Assembly (NCBI GenBank): GCA_029204225.1
Contig: CM055111.1
Coordinates: 9,929,000-9,992,999, forward strand
From: Diphasiastrum complanatum
Taxonomy: Eukaryota > Streptophyta > Lycopodiopsida > Lycopodiales > Lycopodiaceae
DNA: 64,000 nt
Direction: 5' to 3'
Shown here: positions 22,401 to 31,156 of the stretch, in pieces
Layout of the letters: every line of letters starts with the position of its first letter
How positions within the stretch are numbered: position 1 is the stretch's first letter
Notes under the pieces: generated by a model
The model's database searches: none
What the model was told of the DNA's origin: nothing
Seen by the model: the letters and a program-made list of their open reading frames with translations, nothing else
Translations under genes and position numbers: made by a program

Positions 22401-22468
22401 GGTGTGCCCTCACTATTGCTGATCTGTACTTCTGCAGGTTTGAGAGCCCTCCTCCATCACAATAAGAT

Positions 22469-23446
22469 ATGCCACGTCGCAAAGGAGCTGTTGCCTCTAC
22501 TCCTGAACCATCCTCCGTTTCCAGCATGGCTCCAGCATCTTCCTTACAGCCAGATCTGCCTACCCCTTCTCCTTCTATGCCTGTTGCAGTTCCTATCTCC
22601 CCATCAAACCCTATTCTTGATAATAGTGAAACTACTGTAGCTATTCAATTGACTCCAAACACTCCAGAAGCACCTATTTCTTTCCCTCCATATGCCTTGG
22701 TCAAACTTCTTCGGGATGATCAACTCCATCTATTTGAATACCTTAACATTCACAGAGAACAACTGGCTTCCCATGATTCTTTGCTTCTAGGGGTGCAATC
22801 GCATCTTCAGAAGTTGGATACTTCCATTCAAGAACTCAAGAACGAAGTTGCAATTATCAAGAGTGAAGCTTCTTCTCAAATCGCTACTTCAGCTAAAATC
22901 CAGCATCTCAAAAATCAAGTGGACTGTGGAACAGCACCATACTGTTGTCCAGTCATGGGCAGATGTGCTTAAAGGTTCGTCTACAATTATCTCTCCACCT
23001 TCGCCTTCACCTTCGTTTATCTCAGCCACGTTCACTGAGAGCCGTCTGCGAGAACATAAACCTCTCAATGTTCGTGTTAGAGGCATTCCGAACTCTCAAA
23101 ATGCTATCGAAGAAGCTGAGAAGTTTTTGGAAGGAAATCTTCAACACCATAGCAAAGGTATGGAAATTGCCTGGCGACCTAAGAAAGACCTGGATACTCT
23201 TGTCATCCGCTTCACATCAGTGTCTCACCGGCGTGAAGTTTTAGGGAAGAGATTCAAATGCGGGATACCAAAGTCTACCTGGACGAAGATCTTACCTTCA
23301 TCCAAGTTCAAGAACGTAAGAAGGCAAGACAAGAAGCTCTATCAACTGGCAAGCGGCTTATCTATCATGATGGTATTATCAGACTTGTCGATCGGAAGCC
23401 TATAGATATGAATCTCTTCTTAGTTGATTTTGTTATTTTGCTTTGA
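22469..23446 (+). pseudogene. LINE ORF1 protein, RNA-binding (two frameshifts)
   Basis: ATG at 22469. Domains in order: Pro/Ser-rich N terminus (about residues 1-70), a predicted coiled coil (LHLFEYLNIHREQLASHDS to SAKIQHLKNQV), a conserved SWADVLK word, then after a +1 shift near 22920 an RRM-like part (LNVRVRGIPNSQNAIEEAEK, AWRPKKDLDTLVIRF), and after a second shift near 23255 the C-terminal end (VYLDEDLTFIQVQERKKARQ). This matches ORF1 of the inverted LINE, whose end reads FIFMDDDLTHTQWLARKK. LINE ORF1 proteins bind the element RNA as chaperones. With two shifts this copy is probably not functional. Confidence 0.78.
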
Positions 23447-23479
23447 CGGCACTAATCCGTTTTGTGTCCAACTTTTATC

Positions 23480-23532
23480 TGATGTACTCGTTCGTCTTAT
23501 ACGCCTTTTGGCATGGAAAAGGCGTTAATAAA

Positions 23533-23536
<4 letters not shown>
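23480..23536 (+). other. Conserved LINE 3' block with stem-loop
   Basis: TGTACTCG, TCTTATACGCCTTTTGGCAT, GGAAAAGGCGTTAATAAAGCTT, then CT. GCC-TTTT-GGC forms a hairpin (ATGCC-TTTT-GGCAT in the other copies). Likely the site recognised by the reverse transcriptase, by analogy with other LINEs that require a 3' hairpin. Confidence 0.7.
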
Positions 23537-23623
<87 letters not shown>

Positions 23624-23625
23624 CG
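23537..23625. repeat. (CT)n then (CG)n, LINE-LINE junction
   Basis: 72 bp of CT (23537-23608) followed by 17 bp of alternating C and G. It ends one LINE and precedes the GCGATGG start of the next, with no other sequence between. Confidence 0.95.
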
Positions 23626-23725
23626 ATGGAGATGGCGAGGGTGCTGCAGTAGGCTTGTGTATGGCCAGGAAAGGTAAGGGGAGCCCACGCTCCCCCCCCC
23701 CTCACGGACTTCTACTCGTGGCCAG

Positions 23726-24688
23726 ATGGCTCCTTCACCATCGCTGAGTAGCCAGGAGCCTCCATCGCGGGTCTCTACAGATTTGCTAAGTGGCCAGGTA
23801 TCACGGGTCTCCACAGATCAGGAGCCTCCATCGCAGGTCTCCACGGTTGACGCATCGCTAACCAGCCAGGTATCGCGGGTCTCTACACCATCGCTAGCTG
23901 GCCAGGTCTCTCCACCGCGGATCTCCATTGATGAAACCAGCTCCATCACTCCACCAGCTCCACTGATGAAACCAGCTCCAGCTCTGATGTCCACCAGCGC
24001 TGCATCCGGCTCCAGCATCAATGCAGATCCGTTGTCTCCTAGCGCTACAGCTCCTCCTCTGTCCACCAGCGCTCCAGATTCCAATGATATCAAAGTCCCT
24101 CTCTCGCTGTCCACCAGCGCTACAGAAGCATTCACTCTTGTTTCCAATCAGTATGCCAATGCTATCAATGTTGCTCAGAGATCTCGTGATGGCACTGCTG
24201 TGGTTACAGATGGAATCATATGCGGTATGAAAGATGAGACAGTGTTGCCTACAGTCCATACTCCTTGCCATCCACCTGCTCACTCCTCTTTCTTGATACC
24301 TGAGATCTATACACCTGCCAAGTCATTCGAGCAATACATTTTCTCCTACATCGAGCAAATCAAGAACGAATCCACCTCTCTACGGAAAGAAATGGGACGG
24401 CTTCAAATGGTCATTCACACTATGGTCGCTGAACGAGAAATCATGTTAGCCCGGATTACTTCTTTGGAGGCAGCAATAAGTAACCAAGGAGAACCTACTA
24501 AGATTCAAGAGTTGGAAGAGAAGACAAAGCAACATAAGGCTGAGACAAAATCGTGGGCTTCTTTGTTCAAGCTAGCTGGCGACTTTAATGCCAGGACTGG
24601 GTCCAGGCAGACTGAGTTCCATAGAGCAGAGGATGATCCACAGCGGATACATGCTTTAGACTGGGATGATCTTGGCCTTCGGCGATGA
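23726..24688 (+). pseudogene. ORF1 N-terminal half fused to endonuclease
   Basis: A single open frame of 320 codons. Residues 1-75 are tandem repeats built from SQVSRVST/PSLAGQVS words, 76-200 are Ser/Pro rich, and about 205-285 form a coiled coil (LRKEMGRLQMVIHTMVAERE). It then reads TKSWASLFK and switches directly to LAGDFNARTGSRQTEFH, the GDFN motif of the APE-type endonuclease. The ORF1 RNA-binding half and the endonuclease N terminus, with its catalytic Asn and Glu, are deleted. The join keeps the frame, which makes a chimeric ORF1-endonuclease protein possible, although a frame change near 24690 follows soon after. Confidence 0.8.
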
Positions 24689-27304
24689 TCAGCAAATGCA
24701 GAGGGTCCAGTTACTGCATACGGAGATCAGATGCTTCAGTTGGGCGAGGCTCATGGATTGGCCATTTATAATGGCTTATTGTAGTGGCCTGATTCAGGTG
24801 ACTTTACTTGTTTTCCACACAGTGGAGGGAGTAGTGTTGTTGACTATTTCATGGGATTGTCGTCTCTCCTCCCCTACATTTCACCGTACCACTTTGTCTG
24901 ACCACTCATACCTCTCTCTCTCTATTGGCCTTCTTCACACCCCATGTACTAATACCCTAACTCCTGGCAACAAAACAGTGTATCGTTATCATCCTCAAAA
25001 CACCCCAAGGTACTTATCTGACCTCCTGACTCATTTCCCTTACGACGATACTTTGACGGATCAGTCTCTTTTTCTTGTCTGGACCTTGCATATCGCTGCA
25101 TCCCTTGCTTTCCCATCTCCACGGCCCAAGCACTTACGACATAATCAACCACACAACCCCTGGTATGACCACGAGTGTAACCAACTTCATCTGGACTTCA
25201 TTTACGCACGCTGCCACTTTCCCCATATGGTAAAGGACTTATCCCGTGTATACCGTAGAACCACCCGAAAAAAGAAAATTACTTACGAAATCGGCCAGGG
25301 GAAGAAGATGATGGACCTTCTCTTTAGCTCCTCGTCGCGATCATTTTGGCAAAAATTCCTCTCACGGGCACCTCCACCCCAGATCACAGATCTTAGCACA
25401 TGGGTAACCTATGCCACATCGTTGTACACTGTTCCTGACACCCCTCCACTTCCTACACATCCCTACACATGTACTTCTGATATATTCTCTCCAGCCATAG
25501 TAGAAGAGGCCATTGACCGATTAAATCTACATAAGGCCAAGGATATTGATGATCTAGAAGCTGAACTTTTCAAGCAAGCTGCTGACATTCTCTCACCCTT
25601 CCTCTCTCTCCTCTTTAACCGCTCTATCACATCTGGTTTCCCCTCGCCCTGGTCCACAAACCTTATCCATCCTATCCATAAAGGCGGTGATCCCATTAAA
25701 GCCGAGAACTATCGTACCATCATGATCAGTCACCTCTTTGCCAAGGTTTATGGTTCTATTCTTCAGTCAGAGATCAGTACAGAGATGGATACTCGAGCAC
25801 TGCATGCCATAGGTCAGGCAGGTTTCAGACCAGGATATACCACATCAGATCATATTTTCACCCTGAGATCCATCATTGAGGAAGCTAAGGCCAGGAGAGA
25901 GCATGTATATTGCTGCTTTGTGGATTTCCGCAAGGCCTTTGACTCTGTGCCTCGACATCTACTGATACAGAGACTTCGGGACCGTGGCCTCCAAGAGGAT
26001 ATCATACAGGCAGTTGTGGCATTGTACAGACGAGTTATTGGTCGTATCCGAGTATCAGGAGTCGTATCACTAGAGATAGACAGTACCATTGGGGTTAAGC
26101 AGGGATGTCCTCTCTCTCCTACACTCTTTGGTTTATATACAGACGAGCTTGAGCAGGTTATACCGACAGAGGGAGGTGAGGGATGCACATTGGGTGACCT
26201 CGTTATCGCTATCCTATTATATGCTGATGATGTGGTTTTGCTTTCGAGGACGAGGGAAGGTTTGCAATGGCATCTTGACGCACTTCACTCTTTTTGTACT
26301 CAGTGGGGATTATCAGTGAATGTGGCCAAAACCAAAGTTATGGTATTTAACACCTCTAGATCCTTCATGTTGCGACAGGTGCTTTTATGGGAGGAGCATT
26401 CACTTGAGGTAGTTGACTCCTACACATACCTAGGGGTGGTATTTTCTGGTCCCACTTTCAGCATGCGACAGGCGGCATTTTCCCGACTACGGAAGGGTTA
26501 TGCATCGTTGGTAGAGTTGGAGAGATTGTGTTTCAGCTCACATGTTAGAGATGTGACTAGTAAGTGCCGACTCTTTGACACTATGGTCGTTCCCTCAGCT
26601 CTATATGCATCAGAGACATGGAGTACTAGCTTGACGGCTACCGAGTGGGCGCGCATCTCACGACTTCAGATCTCTCAGATGATACGGGCTAAGCCCTCTA
26701 TCCCACATCATATTAGGCAAAGTTTGTCATCCCCCCTATTCAGATAGAGGCACTGTTCCATATTGTCACATTCATACAGCGCCTAGAGGATCTCCAGGGT
26801 AGAGGCACACACTATGCTGCAGCAGCTCTGTCATCCTCCCAGCACCTACACTCCGAGGGGGACTCCTTCTCGTGGTATTCCCAGGCCTGTCGTCTCCTCT
26901 CCACATTGAGTATTCACATTACGGATCTACTAGCTGGTACTCATCAGTATATTAGAGGATACTTATAAAGGGCATATCTTCAGAGCACTTGGCAGGATTC
27001 ATCCGGGGTGAAGACGGAGTTTTATCGGACACATTTTCTATCTCGGGATCCTGCTGGGTATCCCATTGTACCCAGATACCTAGTAGACAATATCTCACAC
27101 AGACTGCGGATAGTGATGGGTCAGTTCCGGGTTTCCTCTCACCAGTTAGCCATTGAGATTGGTAGATACAGGGGCATCCCGAGAGACGCGCGGATTTGTA
27201 GTATGTGTGACCTACATGATATAGAGGATGAGTTTCATGTTCTCTTCAGATGCCCAGCTTACTATGAGATTCGAGGGAGATACTACTGCTTGTTTCGAGA
27301 CCAT
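24666..27304 (+). pseudogene. LINE ORF2: endonuclease end, reverse transcriptase, zinc finger
   Basis: The endonuclease end is frameshifted: SGGSSVVDYFMG is in one frame and SDHSYLSLS in the next (shifts near 24690 and 24890). The long frame to 26747 holds reverse transcriptase: NPWYDHECN, HKGGDPIKAENYRTIM, FVDFRKAFDSVPRHLL, GVKQGCPLSPTLF and the catalytic YADD at 26219-26230, then KTKVMVFNTS and YTYLGVVFSGP. RT itself looks intact. A shift near 26720 leads to the C-terminal part (27008 onward) with RICSMC...EFHVLFRCPAYYEIRG, a CX2C...H...C finger. It is interrupted at 27304 by the solo LTR. The RT motif does not look like seed-plant L1. Confidence 0.87.
27300..27304. repeat. Solo LTR target duplication (ACCAT), left
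   Basis: ACCAT directly before the LTR; the identical copy follows at 27756-27760. Confidence 0.88.
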
Positions 27305-27755
27305 AGTTATGAACGTAGCCACGGCTGATCTAGATTTAGTCTATGAAAGCATCACATAAGCAAGACTTAACCCTAGAAAGCAGGAGAGAGAAAGCTTAAA
27401 GAGACTAAAGAAGGAGATCATATTGTAAGCCAAGTAACAAATGACACAGAATCCCTACTTATAGCCAAGAGGAAGCCCTAAAAGGAAGCTTCCAATGGCT
27501 AGGGCCAAACTGAGAGGGAAAATAGTGCGCCCTCCAAGAAGGCCCCCACTCTCAGTAATATGACCAAATAACCAATATAGTGAATCATAGGGCCCAGGGC
27601 CAATAATATGGTCTGAATGTCAATAATAGGGCCCAAGGCCAACCATATAGTCTAAATGTCAAATAATGAATAAAAAAGGGCCCAAAGCCTACCTATGCAT
27701 AAAGTAAAGTAAATGTAAATGGACATGGCGAATGTAATGAGCCGAGTCCATAACT
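27305..27755 (-). mobile_element. Solo LTR of a Gy1-related element
   Basis: 451 bp, reading AGTTATGAAC on the plus strand and ending GTCCATAACT. Related to the Gy1 LTR, with shared GAGGGAAAATAGTGCGCCCTC and GGGCCCAAGGCCA blocks, and it has the same AGTTA...TAACT ends. Flanked by perfect ACCAT duplications and inserted inside the LINE ORF2, whose sequence resumes at 27761. It confirms the unusual LTR ends with an independent insertion. Confidence 0.88.
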
Positions 27756-27760
27756 ACCAT

Positions 27761-28057
27761 CCACTTGCACTCTCTGCCTTGATATCGTATGAGGACTCCA
27801 GATGTGTTGCGTTGATGATCCGGGAGATGATAGACCTGCGTATGGTGAGTCTTGACGCTTACAGGAGTGTCTATCCCGTCGGAGACAGAGGCAGGAGAGT
27901 AGTGACTCTGATGGAGAGGCTGAGATTCCAGATGCCACCATACATAGACGGCAGAGACAGTGTCGTCGACCAGAGAAACAACCAGCCCGCAAGCCACAGC
28001 CTGCAACTTCATGACAGCGTAGACACCACCGATACTCGACGACAGAGAGAGGGGTAG
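27761..28057 (+). pseudogene. LINE ORF2 C-terminal end
   Basis: Reads ALISYEDSRCVALMIREMID, matching LLEYRDPRCVGLLLQEMLI in the minus-strand ORF2 at 12.3 kb, then a charged tail and a TAG stop at 28055-28057. It continues the ORF2 interrupted at 27304. Confidence 0.78.
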
Positions 28058-28064
28058 CTTCATC

Positions 28065-28625
28065 ATGAGATGTCCGCTCAAGTCCTATATCCAAAGCATG
28101 AAGCTGGAGGTAATCCGTCATTGCATGAAATTCCGTTTGTCTGGTGACCGTGCGTGCGTTAAAGTCACCTGCCAAAAGTACATATCCTTGGGGAGAAAAG
28201 ATAGAAATATCCTCTGACAAAACCTGAAAAGGGTCCCCACCATAGTCTGCAAATGTTGAACTCTGAGGAGCAATATAACATACTGCCAGGAAGATATCTC
28301 TAGCCAAACCTAAGGAATGTCCAAATAACTGTAACCATATAAAACGTGCATACGGGTCTTTCTTAACTAGCTTAATAGTATGACGATACTAGTCTCTGTA
28401 TAAGCATGCCACCCCACCGGAGCCTCTGGAAGTCTTCCCTCGTAGGAATGGTCTAAAAACTGAGTGCCAAGAGAAATCTGCCACCACAGGAAGAGGACGA
28501 AAATGAGACTCATGAGTCTCTGCTAGCAGTAAAATATCTGTACGAGCAAGATAGGACTGCAAGTCACCTGCAGAAGAGGAAGAGTGGAAGCCATTACAAT
28601 TCCAAAAGCCAATACGAAGCAACAT
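28065..28625 (-). pseudogene. LINE ORF2 endonuclease domain (one stop)
   Basis: ATG 28625, 42 bp after the ORF1 stop. APE-type endonuclease: IGFWNCNGFHS (catalytic Asn), LLLAETHESHF (catalytic Glu), SRGSGGVACLYRD, a TAG at 28389-28391, then in the same frame LARDIFLAVCYIAP and LLAGDFNARTVTRQTEFH. Similarity ends near residue 185. This shows the segment deleted in the fused LINE next door. Confidence 0.82.
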
Positions 28626-28667
28626 AGGGGATCTCAGGCTGCTCCCATGCCCGGGAGCCCCAATTCC

Positions 28668-29435
28668 CTATGGGGAGCGCTCATAGTATCGTGGCTTACC
28701 GTCAATAAACACCACCTGTTGCCCTTTTTCTTTAGCTTCTTGTATGATTTTTTTCCTTGCTAGCCATTGCGTATGAGTTAAATCATCATCCATAAAAATA
28801 AAAGTCCCTTTCAGCTTGGCTTGAAGTTTCAAGGCAGCATTACGATGTACAAGAGACCGGAATTTAATAAATAAAACATTCTCATCATACTTGCCTCTCC
28901 AAGCAGTTTCAAATCCCTCAATTGAGTGTGAGAGTTTATTGCAAAGTAAATCCTTAACTTCCTCAAGAGGTTTTCCAGCATTTGGGATGCCTCTCACTCT
29001 AATATTAAGAGCTTTTTTAGCTCTTTTCTCTTGCTCCAAAAACATGCTTTCTAATCTTGAGTCAATTGAAACATTCGTAGGCAAATCTATCATACCAGTA
29101 TCGTTTTTGAACAGTGCTGCTCAAGATTTTGTCTCTTCCACTTGTTTTTCAAGGCTGAAAATCTTGTTAGAAGTTTCTGCAAGGTCCGTAGTAGATGATG
29201 GCAATAGAGTTCGCAGCTGGCTGATCTCATCCCGTAATTTTTGAACCTCCAATTTGAGCGCTGCATTTTCTCCTTGTACTTCTGAAAATAGTGCATACAA
29301 TTGCCCGACATGATAATGGACGTCTTTCGGTAGAATAGAGCGAGGGATAGTTGGAGGTGAGACCTTAGATAGCACAAATGGAGGAGGAGTAGAAGGATTA
29401 GGAGGCAGAGCAGAGGGAGGTGTAGCTGGTTCCAT
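28668..29435 (-). pseudogene. LINE ORF1 protein (one stop)
   Basis: ATG 29435. Pro-rich start, coiled coil (ENAALKLEVQKLRDEISQLR), then EETKS followed by TGA at 29121-29123 and AALFKNDTG in the same frame. The related copy reads KSWASLFK, so the stop is a Trp codon turned to TGA. The C-terminal half has LNIRVRGIPNAGKPLEEVKD, NVLFIKFRSLVHRNAALK and FIFMDDDLTHTQWLARKK, the RRM-like and C-terminal parts of LINE ORF1. Apart from that stop the frame is open for 255 codons. Confidence 0.82.
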
Positions 29436-29667
29436 ATATCCAACAAGGATTAGTGAGCAGGGATGACACCTGCCAATTTCAAGATGTAGTTCCTTCTCTA
29501 AATGCGCTGAAACTGGAATAGCACCGAAATTGTAAGGAAGATGTGCTCGCTATCTCTGCACACTCTTCCAGTGAAGCTTCGATTGAAGCTTCTAGAGGCA
29601 AGCAATGAATGAAAGCGACTTCAAGGGCGGATCAGAGCAATCAACAACAATGGAGGCCATCGCGCTC

Positions 29668-29714
<47 letters not shown>

Positions 29715-29815
29715 AATATCTACTATCTAAAAAGAAAGAACGAAAGCTTTATTAATGTCTTTTCCATGCCAAAAGGCATATAAGACTAGTAAATGTACAT
29801 GTCAAGTATGGAACG
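29668..29815 (-). mobile_element. LINE 3' end with CT tail, upstream of inverted LINE
   Basis: Minus strand: TACATTTACTAG, TCTTATATGCCTTTTGGCAT, GGAAAAGACATTAATAAAGCTT, a short degenerate CT stretch, then (CT)n at 29668-29712. The inverted LINE begins right after the CT array, the same head-to-tail arrangement as at 23.6 kb. Confidence 0.72.
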
Positions 29816-30245
29816 TGTGAGGGAATGTGTGGCATGTGCTTTCTAGTTTTGAGATACATTGTTGAAAGATTAGAAATGTGACATATCAATGTGTTTGAAA
29901 CTTGAAAAGAGTGTTAATTTTTTTTTTGTGTTAGAACTTAGAACTTCAAAGAAGTTAGAACCTATAATATATATTGTGTTTTAGTTAGCACTAGTGACTG
30001 ATCAATATTTAGTGTTAGAACTTAGTAGAACTTAGAATCTAGACTAGTAGTTAGTAGTGTGTGATTACTAGTTACTAGTTAGAGTGAGGTAATAAGTTCG
30101 TGCTAGAATTTAGAAATACGGTTAGATTTAGAGTTTAGAGGACCATGTTGAGGGATAGGGTTCCATTGTGGGAGCATGTCATTGCGATTATGGATTATGG
30201 AAGTTGGAAGTTGGAACCATTGTATTATCATTTATAAATCATGAC
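29816..30245. other. TTAGAACTT-rich unassigned stretch
   Basis: Many TTAGAACTT and CTAGTTA words; the inverse of the TTCTAA repeat at 21.7 kb. No coding frame. Confidence 0.4.
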
Positions 30246-30253
30246 ATATGTAG

Positions 30254-30537
30254 CATAGAATCTGAGAACCGTGAACGGTTCACCTCAAAACCGTACGGTT
30301 CACAAAGATTTTACTGGTGAACCGTACTGATTAATTAATTAAATAATTTTTTTATTTTAGTTTCCACCTCCAAAAATAGCCCAAAAAAATGCCAAAAAAA
30401 ACCAGAATGAGGGCCAAAAACAGTGAAATGGGTTTTGGGGGGGAAAGGGTTAAAAAAATTAATTAATTAATTAACTATTAATTACAAGAACCGTACCACG
30501 GTTCATGAACCGTGGTACGGGAACCGTGGGTTCTATG
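30254..30537. mobile_element. hAT-type MITE (284 bp, ACCGT repeats)
   Basis: Ends CATAGAATCTGAG and, reversed, CATAGAACCCACGG. Flanking 8-mers ATATGTAG (30246-30253) and ATATGTGG (30538-30545) match at seven of eight. Subterminal zones are packed with GAACCGT/ACGGTTC palindromes around an AT-rich core. No coding capacity. Confidence 0.82.
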
Positions 30538-30545
30538 ATATGTGG

Positions 30546-31057
30546 ACAGCAGTACCATGTGGCATGTAATGATGTACATTGTGATTTGAATGTGCTCTCT
30601 AGCACTTATTTATGCCATAATAGATAATATAAGGCTAGAAATAAAATCAAAAAAAAAAAAGAAACCTAAAATTGTTTCGCCAAATCTGATTGTTTCCCGT
30701 TTCAATTTGTAAAGGCATTTTGAAAAGGTCCATGAAACATTGCCCTAGCCTATGTTGGTGGCCCTGAGACCAGTCAGTAGATGTATAACTGTATATCCTT
30801 CCAGATTTAATAAAGTTGGTTGCACAACAGTTCCATGCTACCAAGCCAATAATAGACAAATAGTAATGTGAAGGTTAGCACGGTTGTAACACTTATTACA
30901 TCAATGCCCAATCGTATTGCCCGTAATATGCATAAATACATCTACGTCAGCTTTTCAAGATTTAGCCATTTGCTAAGTTTCTATCACTCCTCCAGGGGAA
31001 GAAAGAGTCAGCCGTGATAAGTATAAGAATAAAAGATAAGTCACATTTAGAATGTAC
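30546..31057. other. Intron or flank of host gene, possible unplaced exon
   Basis: A minus-strand frame of 70 codons (30647-30859) contains IIGLV, where the F-box/WD40 family continues with IVGLV after the exon at 31058. However, no AG acceptor precedes it in that frame; the only good acceptor (branch TGCTAAC, then TTGGTAG at about 30840) opens a different frame with a stop. I left it out of the gene. Confidence 0.3.
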
Positions 31058-31156
31058 CTTATTTGTGTCAAAATCAAGGTCCACAATGGCTGCACTTGTA
31101 GGTAGAGTATATTCTTCCATATAGTGTCGTGACTTTGAGGACCATATTCGTATTTT
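31058..31156 (-). CDS. Host F-box/WD40 gene, exon 3 of those found
   Basis: 99 bp, 33 codons, phase 0 at both ends. Acceptor TTTGATTGGTAG, donor AAG/GTACAT. Reads KIRIWSSKSRHYMEEYTLPT then SAAIVDLDFDTNK. Joined to the exon at 40245 it gives SGSSDRKIRIW, a classic WD40 strand. Plant F-box/WD40 proteins of the Arabidopsis FBX2 type have a similar segment (from memory). Confidence 0.6.

Larger units (their letters stand above)
22148..23608 (+). mobile_element. ORF1-only LINE (copy 1)
   Basis: Starts after one (CT)n array and ends in another. It has a 5' region of short repeats, an ORF1, a short 3' UTR, the conserved TCTTATACGCCTTTTGGCAT block, AATAAAGCT and a 72-bp CT tail. No endonuclease or reverse transcriptase is present between ORF1 and the 3' end. 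A second copy with the same layout lies at 46441-47397, so this is a repeated non-autonomous form and not a single deletion. It parallels mammalian HAL1 (half-L1) elements. It must rely on enzymes of another LINE. Confidence 0.78.
23609..28060 (+). mobile_element. LINE with ORF1-ORF2 deletion fusion
   Basis: Starts directly after the CT/CG array with GCGCGATGGAGATGG, like the GAGCGCGATGG start of the inverted LINE. It contains an ORF1 N-terminal half fused to the middle of the endonuclease, a long reverse transcriptase frame, a zinc finger and, after a solo LTR, the ORF2 C-terminal end. The 3' UTR is missing: at about 28060 it meets the inverted LINE. Confidence 0.82.
28061..29667 (-). mobile_element. 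Inverted LINE: ORF1 and endonuclease, 3' truncated
   Basis: Minus strand. Starts after the CT array (29668-29712) with GAGCGCGATGGCC, then 5' UTR, ORF1, and ORF2 to the endonuclease GDFN region. It breaks off near 28061-28080 where it meets the tail of the plus-strand LINE. Together with the minus-strand RT piece at 12.2-14.3 kb it could be two halves of one older LINE, but the segment between them is not present and this is only a possibility. Confidence 0.78.

Noticed and set aside
21879-22401. Thr-His-rich frames of 110-170 codons over the CA/CT array
   Set aside because: Microsatellite translation artefact, overlapping LINE 5' repeats in all frames.
28396-28403. TGTATAAG as the second target duplication of hAT-2
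   Set aside because: The 8-mer is ordinary endonuclease coding sequence of the inverted LINE with no transposon end beside it; a chance match.
30647-30859. Next exon of the F-box/WD40 gene (IIGLV)
   Set aside because: No acceptor AG precedes it in that frame, and the sequence beyond the first residues does not continue the WD40 pattern.
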